This document shows positions 34,788 through 47,269 of a DNA stretch of 64,000 bases, in pieces. A program made the translations under genes and the position numbers. The stretch is from Meconema thalassinum. Taxonomy: Eukaryota; Arthropoda; Insecta; Orthoptera; Tettigoniidae. Within the stretch, counting starts at the first letter, position 1. Every line of letters starts with the position of its first letter. The stretch covers positions 1,984,001 to 2,048,000 of the forward strand of contig CAMPQE020000052.1 in assembly GCA_946902985.2 (NCBI GenBank). The letters are read 5' to 3'. The notes below the pieces were generated by a model that was not told the origin of the DNA, did not search any database, and saw only the letters and a list, made by a program, of their open reading frames with translations.

Positions 34788-35700
34788 ATTCAGGTATAGT
34801 GTTCCATTCTTGAAGAAAAACTGCTTGCAGCTCTGCCAAGGTATGGAAATCTTGTCAATAGATCTGGCGTTCGAGCTGGTCCCACACATGCTCGATGGGG
34901 TTTAGGTCGGGTCTTCTTGCTGGCCAGTCCAAAGTGATGATTTCTATCTCCTGTAGAAATGTTGACACGCATTGACCAGCGTGAGGTCGTGCAGTAAAAC
35001 AAAGCTTTCTCTGATGTAGGGAGCAAAAGGGACGATGTGTTCAAGAAAAATCTCCTCCATATGCCAGTGTACATTTCGTGCCCCATTATAAATGAACACC
35101 AGCTGAGTCCATGCATGAGAAGTGATGACTCCCCACACCATGACGGAACTTCCTCCATAGGGTCCTCTTCCTGAGAACGTATTGGTGGCATAACGCTTCC
35201 CCGGTTCCCCTCCACACCCTTTCCCACCCAACTGTAGACTTGAGGTTGAACATGGATTCATCAGTGAAGAGGGCATTGCTCCAGTGTCTAGTTCTGATGT
35301 TCTTGAGCAAACTGATACTGGTGTGTCAACTGGGAGCCAATAAGTGAGCTTCTTTAAGGTAATTGTGCCTTCCCTAGTCTCCTTCTCACTATCCACTCAC
35401 TAATTTTGACGTTTCGCACCCGTTCTAGATGTCCTCTAGCCTGTACGGTGGTAATGGGCTCTTAACACATTTAGGGTTAGAGTTGGTCATCACTAGGTGA
35501 TGTACGACCTGCTCCCAGCCCTCTATAAAAGGTATATTGTTCCCAATAACGCCTTACAGCTCGGTGCACAATCGTGGGTGATGTTCTCAGTACATTCACG
35601 GAAACTGGGTCAGTCATCAATTAGTGCTACAGCTCTTGCATCATCTTCCGAACAAACACGTCGTCTCAAAGCATCCTCACAGAACCTCATGAAATACTAG
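34788..35700 (-). pseudogene. Tc1-like transposase fossil (different family from the two intact-ended copies)
   Basis: Minus-strand open pieces include RHWSNALFTDESMFNLKS (first catalytic aspartate region), GSSVMVWGVITSHAWTQLVF and PARTPDLL near the final DDE motif, in several frames. The region toward 35700 retains a degenerate helix-turn-helix N-terminus. Many stops and frameshifts. The left continuation of the element lies at 33040-33163, separated by a LINE and a MITE. Confidence 0.7.
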
Positions 35701-36995
35701 ATGAAAAATTCCTGGAATGTGTACAAAGACTCCCAGACACGAGTTCAACAAAAGGAAACAGGAGATATGGAGATATCTATGTAGGTATTGGCGCCATAAT
35801 GATACAACAAACGATTTCCATTATTGGAGAAGTTCCATTGTCTTCATTTTAATAAACATTAAGCTTAAGGTGTAATGTACCTTGAAGAATTATGAAGTCA
35901 TTTGCATTCCGACCTCTGCCGTAGTTCAATGTACTTGCATTTACAGAACTTCAACTTCTGCTCTCAACTTTCATTTTATAAGCTCGCAATTGTACTTCAA
36001 TTTACATGGAGAGATACAAAACAAATATTTTAGCTTCCCTGGCATCAAGATCAAAGCGCGAGATTCAAAATAAAAAATTAACACCATCACAAAGTAACCT
36101 CTACAGTCACAAAGTACCCTTCTTGGCTATGTGTTTCCTTTTCATATGGAACACTTTTATAGTACCTATAGAAAATTATAATAATGATGATAATTGTTGT
36201 TTTAAGGGGCCTAACATCTAGGTTATCGGCCCATATATAGAAAATTACATGCCATATCTCCTTTTAAGTTACAATAGCTCCTAGAATACAATAATCCAGA
36301 AGTTTGATGCTAAGCTCTCCCCAATAGTACAAATGCACAAGATACGATTGTATATTACGTCAACCTTAAGTTGATATAAGTCTGTTGAAAAAGATTTATA
36401 CACATGATAATATCTTGCCTTAATCATTTGGGTACAAATGATTATAATTTCTGCAATTATATTTTAAGGCAGGGACTTGCATTACACATATGACAAATAC
36501 CAATTTATGTGGATATATTTAAATGAAGCTCAATTCTTGGCTGATAAAACTTTAAGCTCATTAGTCCAGTAATAAATTTTGCAACAAACAAACTTAATGT
36601 GCTGAAATAGAGAATGGAGTTTTGGCCACATCATGCAAGCAATGATTTAATTTTTTTAACATTGTAATACTTATGAAAAATGAGTGCTGCTATTCAGAAG
36701 GTTATCTTTGCTTAGAGGAGTTACAGTACTATCATTCCCAATGCATGTTTAACTGCCCTTACTAAAATTAGAGCCTGTAACAATAACCAATATAACATTG
36801 GCCAACAAGCAAAACACACTAAGTTAGAGAACATGTCTATGAGAAAGTGAGCCTTGATGTTTAAACCTACAGCTCATTTTCTCATCAACATGTCCTCTGA
36901 CTTGGGTGTGTTTCACTTGCAATTTATAATATACTGTATAAGTTGTATTTCACATTTAATCTCATCAACTTTAATGTGATTGTTTTTTTTTTCAG
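35701..36995. other. Intronic-type non-coding DNA
   Basis: AT-rich, without supported exons. A short stretch near 36198-36230 (TTTTAAGGGGCCTAACATCT) looks like part of a widespread arthropod repeat, but no boundaries are visible. The stretch ends at a polypyrimidine tract and CAG at 36993-36995. Confidence 0.35.
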
Positions 36996-37200
36996 GGACT
37001 GATAATTCCAGACAATCTACGCCCGAAGGACCACATTGGCGAGATCTTAAAGCTTGACTCAGAATCTGTTGAACATGAGTTGCTGCTTGCCAAGACTGTT
37101 GATTTTACTCTTAAAGAGCTGAAGAGGGTGTATGACAATGCTATCAAACCCCTTGAGGTCTTGTACAAGTACCGAGACCTCAGCAACAGACATTTTGGAG
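36996..37200 (+). CDS. Exon of a sarcalumenin-like (EHD-type) GTPase gene
   Basis: A T-rich tract and CAG precede the exon; GTAAAA follows. The 205 bases encode 68 residues beginning GLIIPDNLRPKDHIGEILKL and including LKELKRVYDNAIKPLEVLYK, then YRDLSNRHFG. This is the helical segment that lies just before the P-loop of EHD and sarcalumenin GTPases (family pattern: IKPLE followed by Y, then the glycine-rich GTP-binding loop). Sarcalumenin is a calcium-binding glycoprotein in the lumen of muscle sarcoplasmic reticulum. The acidic preceding exon favours sarcalumenin over EHD. The exon ends one base into a codon; the next exon with the P-loop was not found up to 44 kb and may lie beyond a long intron. 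Confidence 0.7.
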
Positions 37201-39036
37201 GTAAAACATCTGCTTAAGGAAAGAAATCATTAGTTACAGTAACATTTTTATTTTGAGAGAACACACTATTTTACACATCAATATGATGAAACTTTCATGC
37301 TGTTCAGAAATCTGTGAGCAATCTGGTATTAGAACATCAGGAATATCATTCAATTACAATTCTTGGTGTCCTAGGCGAAACCCCACACGAGACACGGCAC
37401 AAACCTAGAAGAATTGCCGAGTTTTAAATCTCCGGCCGTGAAAGCCAATATACCAATTAAAGAATTGTTTGAAAGGTCTTTAAAATAATATATTTCTAAG
37501 ATGTTTCCAATCATCATGATAAAATAAAATGTGATAAAGTAAAAAAACGATATAACGCGCTCGTTGGGGGGGCATTCTTATAGCTGAACCCCGATATATC
37601 GGAAATGATTAAAATCCAGGTATAAAGGAGATGAGAAATTACATAGAGATGGGCAAACACATTAATTTAAAGCACTACAACTGTATACATGAATTTGTAA
37701 CTTTTCACCCACTAAATATGATTTTCGTTTTTGAGACATTATTGTCCTTAATGTTTCATTAAATTAAAACTAAAAACATGTCACACATGACTAAAACACG
37801 ATATGGTAAACTTTCATTCCACGAGATTTGAGAAACTGGAATAAGAATGAATTCATAACATTCTAAGGTACAAATTGTTTCCTGTTATGCTTAAGAAATC
37901 CCTTGGAATGCAGCTTTACAACCCCAAAAGGAAATTCACTGAATTTTATGGTCTGTTCATATGGAACCACACCTGCTATTACAGCACTCGCAGCCTATTG
38001 AAATCACAGATAATGCTGATATTGCTATCAATTTTATCAAGTCCCATACTGTTGTGTATTATGGCACTAGAAAAGTTCAGTTTTTAATTGCCAATTCAGT
38101 TTATTTTCCTTAAAATTTGGTTTCAAAAAATCATTCTGGGAGTGAAGAATGAGTACATACAGTAATAAGGTCCCATCCCAAGGATCATGCCAGCCTCCTC
38201 TCTTATGTACCAAATGATGTGCAACCATGGTCTGGACTACAGAGATTGTGAGATGTTATCGCCACAATTTTCAGTGCACAGTCCATTCTCATTCTCCATA
38301 AAACACACTCTCCAGTTGAAACATTTGAAGGAGGCATCTAGAAACCATTGGAATGTTCCTTCACACCCTATCTTGCCACTCATTCTTTTAAAAACATAAC
38401 AGTGCCCTTCTGTTTCCCTGATAGGAAAGTAGAGACATATAAAAATAATACAGTACTGTTCAGTACAGTACCCTTTAAATTAATGACAATACAGTATTGT
38501 GTGAAGTGGTGTGACAGTTTCATTTACGCATGTGTGTCTTTAATTACTTACAGTGTAAATGAAAATGTACCATGTACCATAATAAATACCTATTTTTTAC
38601 TTGGGAACATAGTTTCCACTGTGTTATATACAAATCCGCAGTAAATCGGACCTCGCTATAATGACGTTTTACTGTGGATTACAATGCAAAGAATAATAGT
38701 AATTTGTCTTCTTTATTATTTACTTATTCGTTATAAGGTATATTTAACTTATTTAACCAATAACCTTGTATAATTATATACATATTCCAGGTATTGCAAG
38801 AAAGGAATATTTGATAACACATGCGGTTCCATCTTAAAATCCAACCGTGCCTAGTTTACAGTATGGGAAACATGAAAAGTATAAATTGCTAGACCAAACA
38901 ACTGCAGCATCAATGCAATAACACCAGCTATTGTTCTTACAGAAAACAAGACTGGGTGATCCAAATTTCCTAATAATAGTTAATTAAAAGACCATTAGTA
39001 CTATTATAAGAGAAGTAATGCAGAATCTATAATTAC
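37201..39036. other. Intronic-type non-coding DNA
   Basis: AT-rich sequence with short spurious frames. No exon on either strand is supported. Confidence 0.35.
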
Positions 39037-39135
39037 CTGTAGTTCAAGTTCCTCTTTAACTGCCACATTTTCATCGTCAAATGTATCGCCAGCCTCGTCC
39101 AGCAGGTTACCAGAGGTCAACTGCTTATTTGATCC
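39037..39135 (-). CDS. Second coding exon of a putative zinc-finger-type gene
   Basis: On the minus strand ACTTCCCAG precedes the exon and GTAATTA follows. It encodes 33 complete codons: GSNKQLTSGNLLDEAGDT, FDDENVAVKEELELQ. It is in phase with the start exon at 39320-39388. The VKEE tetrapeptide is a typical SUMO-acceptor type motif, common in the N-terminal acidic regions of insect C2H2 genes. No finger is visible within reach on this strand. Confidence 0.55.
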
Positions 39136-39319
39136 CTGGGAAGTATTATACACGCTTGATAAAGACACAATGTGAGATCCAAGTTACATGTAACAAACAG
39201 TAAAAGTTAACAGATCCTAGTTAGCCTACCATTTACTATCAAGTATTCAGTCACTTACACTTGCTTGTCACGCGTATCACTAAGATGTTACACCATGTAC
39301 GAATTATAATGAAACTTAC

Positions 39320-39388
39320 AATGTTCGGGAACTCGTCTGTATGAGCCAACCATTCTGGCTCACTCTTGATAAAGGTTTGTTTCTCCAT
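39320..39388 (-). CDS. Start exon of a putative zinc-finger-type gene
   Basis: An ATG at 39388 (context CAAAATGG, with A at -3 and G at +4) opens a 23-codon segment, MEKQTFIKSEPEWLAHTDEF then PNI, closed by GTAAGT. The short start with IKxEPEW is a pattern I associate with insect zinc-finger genes that have a spliced acidic N-terminus. It joins in frame to the exon at 39037-39135. The gene runs leftward and would be antisense to, and interleaved with, the sarcalumenin-like exons. Confidence 0.55.
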
Positions 39389-41071
39389 TTTGCTAAGGAA
39401 ACTAGAACAGAGGAAGAGCACTTAAGAATAGTACAGGCCGTGCTTATACCAGTACGGCAAATCGGTCACACAACTTAATAAATCAAATGAGGTAATTTCA
39501 GAGCTCCAAATGTACCGGTATGTAAATACTCTGGCAATCTGAATGTAACGCTCGAGGTGCACAGTGATGAGAACAGATTGTAGTCAACAAAAGTGCAGTT
39601 TATACGACAATGTCGCTCTGTTTGCAAACATTTACTGCGTCTCTAAAAGCCTTAATAGTTAAAAGGGGTGTAAAACCATTGACATTATTATTATTATTAC
39701 TATAACCATATGTTTGTTTGTTAAGCATCGTGGTCGTTTGAGTGTTTATATTGATCACTGTGTTTGAATAGATGAGATAAGGAAATGATTCTGCCAGCGT
39801 ACAGGGCAGTAAGATAAAGCATCCTTTATTCGGATTCTCTATTCCTATGAATACAGATATCTTATTTCGAGGAAGGCGGAGTAAATGGAATATCGTCAGG
39901 CGATAAAGTACATTACAAACCTATAAACACGTTTAATTCGGCTACGTGAAAGTATACTTAGGTAACTGCACGAGTTTGGGCACTAGTTCCCAACAGGCAG
40001 TCACAAGCAATTAAGTAAAACTTTCTCCTTCTGTTACCAGACGCCCAACTCAAACAGAAAACATTGACGCATCTCCAATAAGACTTCGAAAGCTAAGATG
40101 CGGGTGACTTGTATATTGCCGTCATAAGGCTGTTCCTTTATCCTGGACAATTAATATTGTAAATTGAGTACCCCTAATAATCTGCACTGGGAATTTGCTT
40201 TCGCTGTAGAACAAGACAAGTTGATTCGTGTCACTACAGAATATTTTTGAATTGTTCCAACTTTGACCTGTTCCTTAGGTATATCTTTAAAACATTCTTG
40301 GACTGACATCTCGCAGAACTATATATGCAACATACTAATTGCAGTGAGGGAATCGCAATCAACTAAGGTTTATATAGGAATGCTGTGAAACTGGAAACAG
40401 TCCACACTAATCGTGCAGTGGCCAAGCGTCATAATATCCAATATTATCATTAGTTGGCCTAACTGTTTGAAAATGTATTAATATTAATATTAAAGTTAAA
40501 CCAACAAGATTAAATTTAAAAAAAAATATTAAGCTAACAACACAAAACGTTTTAGTTTCGCGGTCGGCGCCAAGAGACTGACCTGGAGACCAGAATGCAT
40601 TTCGGCAAAACAAAAAACAAACATGGCCACTAAAAACAGGAGACCGCATGTCCGATCGAATTACGGCAAACAATTTAGCAAAACTAAATTTTAAAATCAG
40701 CAGAAAGAAAAGAACGGAGGAAAACAATTACGTCTAAACACTATTAACATGAGGGCGGAGCCACGGATCGTAAAGCAGATAAATAATATGCCAATCCCAA
40801 GATTGCCAAAGGAAAATAAATAATAATTTAAAACGTAAAATAAACTTAGAAATGTGTCTCCAGAACGTACGAAGAAAACAATAACATTTTTTTATATCAG
40901 GTAACGTTGACAAACAGAAATACTAGGCCTATAAAACAAATAAGGTACAGAATTAAAACATTACTATAAGACGATATCGGAGCTCCATAACAATAAAAAA
41001 TAATAAATATAAATGTATAATGCAACGTACCTTACATCCTTTTCAGTGGAGACACAATGAAAATAAAATAA
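39389..41071. other. Non-coding, possible promoter side of the minus-strand start exon
   Basis: Mixed AT-rich sequence. The first few hundred bases should contain the promoter of the gene starting at 39388, but no clear core element can be pinned down. A 106-codon frame at 40407-40727 is low-complexity and not supported. Confidence 0.3.
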
Positions 41072-41461
41072 TTAACACACAATATAAATAAAATACAATA
41101 CGGCACTAAATTGCCTGAAATGGCCCACCCAGCACATGCTTCGTTTTGGCATCACAAGCACTGGTCTGCATCGAGATGCGTTTTTCATTTCGTACTTCTT
41201 CACTGCGAAACGATGAAATAATAGCCTGAAGAGCACAGGCAATTTCTTAGTAGAATTGGTATTCAAATTTTGTAAAAGCTGGGGGCCAATGCCCCCTAGC
41301 TCACGAAGAGATACTCTGTCACACAAGCTGGCAAGTTGCTTCTCAGACGACAGAACATTAACTCCACAAGATGGCGGAGAATCGCGCGTCAGATCCCGAA
41401 CTGCATTCATGTAAATATTTATCGCCCAATCAAGGCTTGACACATCAATCAACAATGTCAT
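41072..41461 (-). other. Unassigned 129-codon open frame
   Basis: MTLLIDVSSLDWAINIYMNA begins the frame, followed by DRVSLRELGGIGPQLLQNL. The first two thirds have balanced composition that could be coding; the end (FSAVLYFIYIVC) looks like read-through into AT-rich DNA, so a splice site may lie inside. I recognise no domain. It could be a start exon of an unknown gene or chance. Confidence 0.25.
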
Positions 41462-43765
41462 TATTAAGTAAATAATTTGGCGGTATCATGAATACACAGT
41501 CCTTTGTTTCATGACGTAGAATATAATAAATGCCCTCAAACATGACTGGAATAAGATGAGTTTAATAAGGCACAACCAACACACTCTATTGGAGAAGAAG
41601 GAACCACGTGAAGACACCCCGAAGTCCGACAGCAGCTGATATCTCGTGTTCACAAACGGAATCAAGTCACCAGGTGGTCGATTCAAAATGTCATGAATTC
41701 CATCCAGGGGTAGATACATGTTTGAAACGTTGGGACGGGCTCTTGCACGTAACAATTATTCTATATTACAATACCGTAAATCGTATCCTTGGCAGCGATA
41801 CCATCAGCACAAAGGGCCGCTGGAGGTAATCTCGCGCTTCTTGGCTGTTGGCGGTTTGATTTGCTTCGGGAGTGCCAACTTAATAGCATTTTCGGTGAGA
41901 TATTACATTCTGAAAGTACAGTATATTATTTTCTTCATTGTAGGTCCATGTAAAAGAAAACCTGTTTAATTCTACATAATATGTAGGCCTACATTTCCAC
42001 ACTTTAATGCACATTACACAGTCTAATATGTATTAAAACATTTGCAATCATAGTGACTATCTGAAGACAATATACAAGTCTACCGTACTACACAAATATT
42101 ACCAAATACTGAATGTACATAGTACCAGTCAATCAGTCACTACTAGTGACATAAATATAAATACACGAAACAATTGTATTAAATGCCAATTGGGATTCTA
42201 TTTGGCGACTATTCTAGGCAAAATACATGCCTATTACAAAATAAGATCCAGGGCGATCCTTCGTTTACCCCCTTTAGAGAAACGTTCTAGAACTTTTTCA
42301 ACGTCAAAATTATATCACGGTGAAGAAATAACTGACACAAACCATTCAGCCTTTCCTCTGTCATTCGCGTTCGTAGCCATGATTTGACAAGTTGCGGGCT
42401 GCTGAAAGATCTCTTTGCACTTGCAACACTGTCGATGTAGCGATTTTATTAACGGTGTTGCCATTACATACTATGTATATGATTTGAACAATAAACATTG
42501 ACCACACTCATGAATGCAGGCAATACAGCAAAGATTTTACTTGCAGTGCAGTTTGCAGAAACATTAATTTTTATCGGCAATATCAATGTAGCAGACAACT
42601 GTTTTTTTTGGGGGGGGGGGGGCACTTGCCCCTGGTGCCCCCCTCTGGATCCGCCACGGACGTAAGGTAAGGATATTTCAAATGTTGTGGACGGACAACG
42701 TCCATAGCGAGGGAAAAAAGAGAGCTCTCGCAGAAAAATAGCGCTTTGCTGTGCAACAACTACACAGGTACTCAGGCATCCCTCCTACTAATTCGGGCTG
42801 GTATTTATGAACATTTAAATTAATTGATTAATATATTCAAATTTGGCTTTGTCCAACAAGAACATTTATTTTAATTATAAGAGGGTAACAGTGGCGTTAA
42901 TTTAATGAAGTCACTTACTGCTAGGCTACAACTTTTTTAAAGTAGGCTATGGAGTATTTTAGTCGTACGTCACAACATGGCGATTCGCGCAACATCGATC
43001 TGAAGGATTCCAGGTGAAAGAGATAGGACGTATAGAAAGTTAATTATTTATTGCTCTACTTATCAAAATGGTAACGAGCGTTGAGCCTAAATGTAAACAT
43101 TATAGCATCTTTTCATGTACTTTAAATTCCTAAAAGCGTTAAAATTCGATAAAAGAACTGGGACATCTTGTTGAACAAATTGTGAGTAAATCGTTTAGGG
43201 CAGCTAATGAAACTATTTTATCAAGAAAACGGGTAGAAATAACAATTATTTATATGTTTACTAAGTGATTATTGTTGATTATAAGTTACTTCAAAAACCA
43301 TAACCAAGAGGTTAGGTCCCTTAAAACAAGAATCATCATCATCATCATCATCATCAAAGAACTAGTCAACATTCACGTGTTTATTTACTTTCATGTGCAA
43401 CAGACATCTCTCCTTCTGCGTATTCCACTGTCTGTAGCTGTCATTTCAAGGCTGGAAAAAGAGAGAATTATCCATCGTTGTTCGACTGGACGCGACGTTA
43501 AACCACGCCACCGTCACCTAGGCATACCCTTGATGCCCCCACTCGAAGTGCCAGGTGTGAACCAACCAACAGCAGTTTTGTTCTTGGTTCATCACTCCCA
43601 AAGTGTTACCATATTTCTTATATGATTTTTATAGTTAAACATCCCCACTAGACTTTTGAAAGCTTGGTCCAAAGTGCTCATACGAACACTGCTGTGACGC
43701 ACTTTGCAGTTTTTGATTTAGAAATATATTTTCCTGTTATTATTGTTCCTGATTCATTTCAGAGC
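41462..43765. other. Non-coding with simple repeats
   Basis: A G homopolymer of about 13 bases preceded by T residues lies near 42603-42622, and an ATC microsatellite at about 43331-43354. Otherwise nothing supported. Confidence 0.35.
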
Positions 43766-43769
43766 TTTG

Positions 43770-43880
43770 CTCCAACCCTGAGATCAGAATTAATTGGTCT
43801 GTCTCGTGAGGCAGTACTGAGTTTGATTCCCACCTCGGTCATCCTGGAAGTGGTTTTCCTATGTGACACACCGTAAAGAA
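43770..43880 (+). mobile_element. Degenerate SINE fragment (family A)
   Basis: TTTGATTCCCACCTCGGTCA followed by TCCTGGAAGTGGTTTTCC matches the B-box and body region of the SINE family seen at 34513-34762, read on the plus strand. The A box is eroded. Confidence 0.45.
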
Positions 43881-44535
43881 AGGGTACAACATTCTGGAAC
43901 ACCGTGTATAATTTGGAGGGAAATAAATGGAATTGTGTCAATGAACCTGCTTCCAACATGAAATAGAACTGCCTTGTATTTTGATATCTGACAATACATA
44001 GTGCCCTGTAATCAATTTGCAATACACAATCCCTATATATATATTATAATTGTGAAAGTCTGTCTGTCTGTCTGTGTGTTAGTTCGTTACCTCTTGACAC
44101 TAAAACACTGGACGGATTTGGATGAAATTTGAAATTGAGACAGCTTATACCCTGGGATAACTTACAGGCTGCTCTTGATCCCCGTGGAACGGGCAACATA
44201 ACTGAAAAGTCACCAAATAATACTCAACCGGGACAAAATATCGAAGTTGTCGCATAAAGACGGGACAACTTTCATTTTACGCCTCTCGCTGCAAGAAATA
44301 ATACTCGGCATGTCCCTAAGGGACACCGAAAACCACATTTTAAGGTCCTAAAACCAACAGTTTCAAAGATATTCGCAGAAAACTATCATCACTCTGATAA
44401 AATGATGCCCTAAAGGCAAGTCCGTTTCCTTGGCAACTGAACCTCAAGGTATGACATCTGATTTTCTATATATCCCTGTAGGAGGCAATGCCAATCCATT
44501 TATTATCTTTTCCAAGGCATATATAAACACAATAA

Positions 44536-44815
44536 GTACAGGGTAGCGCGCCTGCCTCTCATCCGGAGGTCTCGGGTTCGATTCCCGGCTCCGTCAGAGA
44601 TGTTAGACACTGCCGTGAGGGCTGCAACGGGGTGCACTCAGCTTCGTGAGGACAATTGAGTAGCTGTCTGATGGTGAGGCAGCGCCCCGGTAACGAATAA
44701 AAAGATTAACGGCCGAGGGGACACGATTAACTGACCACGCGTGACCACAATATCTGCAGGCCAAATGGCAGGGAAGCGGCCCTTGGCCGTTCATGGGTAG
44801 TAGTGTCAGGGGTAA
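44536..44815 (+). mobile_element. tRNA-headed SINE (family B)
   Basis: A tRNA-like head reads GGTAGCGCGCCTGCCTCTCA with a perfect B box GGTTCGATTCC at about 44575. The body continues with CCGTGAGGGCTGCAACGGGG. The element ends near a run of A at 44814-44821. A shorter relative lies at about 51370-51480. Target duplications were not found. Confidence 0.65.
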
Positions 44816-45389
44816 AAAAAATAGGGAAAGCGCCGTCTAATACCATCTTTAGTGTTTTAAACACTACAGTAACGGCTACTAAATAAAGGTATCGATATAG
44901 CTAAGTTCAATTTCATAAACACTGGGCTCACAAATCCAGTATAGTTAAGTACAAATATCAGTCTGGTCATTATTTCAGTAGCAACGAAGCTCTGTGGCGG
45001 CTATTGCCGTTTCCGTAACATTTAAGGCATCCCGCCGTTACATACCTCAATGTGCACGTACAAAATTGTGAACCAGTCTATTTTAATTAAAATAATTTCT
45101 ACCAGCGAGTATCCATTCCGCCAAAAACCACATTCACTTCCTTTTCCAAAATATGCACAAGACATGCTTTTTAGAGCACTCTTCAGTATGTTGAGGTACA
45201 GAGATATACCACATAGAAAGATACAATAAAATGTTGGCAAATCTGAGTTCAAGGAACTGCTGTTCAGAATAGGGTTTCGGTACAGGTTATGCGGCCCATG
45301 TTCGTAACATGGAATGTTTTCCTTTGACAATTCATCTACACCATGTGCGAGGGCAACGCATTTCAAAGGTCTCTAAAAACACAATAATC

Positions 45390-46215
45390 AGGAAATTGGA
45401 GAAAAATTTAAAGTGGGAGCGAAGATTCAAGGAGAAATAATTTCATATTTGAGATTTGCTGACGACATCGTCATCTTGGATGATACACCCGAGGATTTGA
45501 ATGAGTTTTTGAATGGTATGGACTCCGTCTTGAGGAAAGAATTCATGATGAAAATCAATAAATGTAAAACAAAATTATTGAAATACAGCCGAAATAAATC
45601 AGAAACCTCTATGGACATCTAATTGGCAGGTGAAACGCTCCCGGAAGTAGGAGACTTCTGTTACTTAGGAAGCAAAATTACCAGTGATGGACGAAGCAAA
45701 GAGAATATAAAAAGCAGGTTGGCTTAGGCAAGGAAAGAATTTCTACAGAAAAGGAATCTGTTGACAACGAATATACATTGAGGTATTAGGAAGTTATTTT
45801 TGAAAGCTTTTGTCCGGAGCTTGATACTATAATGAAATGAAACTTGGACTAATGGTGCAGCAGAAAAGAGTACAACTGAAGCGTTTGAAATGTGGTGCTA
45901 CAGGAGAATGATGAAGATCAGATGGGTAGATAGGGTAACAAATGAAGAGCTATTAAGACGAGTGGGAGAGGAGAGATGTTTCTGGCGACTGCTAATGAAG
46001 AGAAGAGATAGGTTGGTACGACACATTAAGACACCCAGGAATAGCAAGCTTAGTTATGGATGGGAGGGTCGAAGACAAGAACTGTAGGGGTAGACCAGGG
46101 TAAAACATATTGCCTCGGATGTAGGGTGTGGTAGCTATGTAGAGATGAAACGATTAGCTCAGGAGAGGGAGGCATGGAGGGCTGCATCAAACCAGTCAAA
46201 AACTAAAGACTCAAA
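45390..46215 (+). pseudogene. 5'-truncated RTE-like LINE fragment inside the Helitron-like element
   Basis: The plus strand encodes LRFADDIVILDDTPEDLNEF and, after several stops, EAFEMWCYRRMMKIRWVDR, matching the C-terminal half of the near full-length copy at 26488-29600. It ends with GACTCAAACAAC, the same 3' end. Several in-frame stops make it inactive. Confidence 0.85.
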
Positions 46216-46863
46216 CAACATCAGTAGGGAATTTTAATTACTTAGGCATGTGCGGCATGTGAGAATTTCAATCCCTGGGATGTAACACTGGAAGAGACTG
46301 CATAATGTACATCAGCAGCCAAGGTGGGAGATATATTACTATAGGTCTGTTAATAGCGACATGTTGACGTTCGAATCATCAATAAGTGTGGCAATATTAC
46401 ACCCAGAATATCTTAAGGAAAAATGCTTTTAATTCCCCATATTTCGATAGATTTGCCATTCAAGTGTGCAAGAGTGCAGTTCCCTCTTCAAGCAATATTC
46501 AAAATTTCTATTAACGAAGTGCAATGAGACGCACTTAAGAGCAGCAGGTGTGCATTTTTCCCATGGGCAACTGCATGTGGCATGCTCGCGAGTATCCGGA
46601 CAAAAAAAATCGTTATGTCTCAGCAGAAGGTGGCAAAACCAAAAAGTAATTCTAAAATGTGTTCACATAATGTAACATCGTACCCTGCAGACTTTCAAAA
46701 CTCTATAAAATTCCCACTTTGCTGCTCATGTCAATTTACTGTATGTATCAGAATTTTCAGAATTAGAATGGACCCACCTGTAGCCGAGATTGCTGTAATA
46801 GAATAGCAATAATGCATCGTCCCCATTGTCTTGATCGCGAGCGAAGCCGCGGGTACCTGCTAG

Positions 46864-47269
46864 TATTAAAATAAAAATGGAATTAAGTAACGTACAAAAT
46901 TGTCAGTTTTCAGGACACATTTGTGTTTCCTGTGTGTCTTGGTGCCATTGACTGCACCTGCGTGGCCTAAATGTTCAGATTGTAAGTATTGTGTGGTCTG
47001 ATTTACCAAGTTTGTAGTTAATTGAGAGCAAACAGAACAGTGTTGCTGTTATCTTAGGTGAAGCATGAACTATACAGTACAGAGTATTCAAAAGATTGTG
47101 AAACCAAATTTTTTGTTATTACGTTAGAAGCCATTTTTCAGTGTTACCTTAGTAGGCTAAATAAAATTTAAATGGTATTCAATTGTTCAACACGATTTTC
47201 CAATTGCCAATTACAATTTACATTTTTAATTATTATTAATTTAAGCCCACTACGGAGCGCTTTTGTCTA
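46864..47269. other. Non-coding, nothing recognised
   Basis: AT-rich spacer between the Helitron-like end and the LINE on the minus strand. Confidence 0.35.

Larger units (their letters stand above)
44030..46863 (+). mobile_element. Helitron-like element carrying later insertions
   Basis: The left end is A|TCCCTATATATATATTA followed by GTGAAAGTCTGTCTGTCTG; the right end is GCGAGCGAAGCCGCGGGTAC then CTGCTAG|T. A 5' TC, a 3' CTAG behind a GC-rich potential hairpin, and insertion between A and T fit the Helitron rule. Similar end sequences are widespread in insect Helitrons. No Rep/helicase gene was found, so it is non-autonomous. A SINE (about 44536-44815) and an RTE fragment (about 45390-46215) account for part of its 2.8 kb. 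Confidence 0.55.

Noticed and set aside
44575..44590. tRNA-like sequence as a functional tRNA gene
   Set aside because: Only the B box and part of the head fit; no full cloverleaf can be drawn and the sequence continues into a SINE body.
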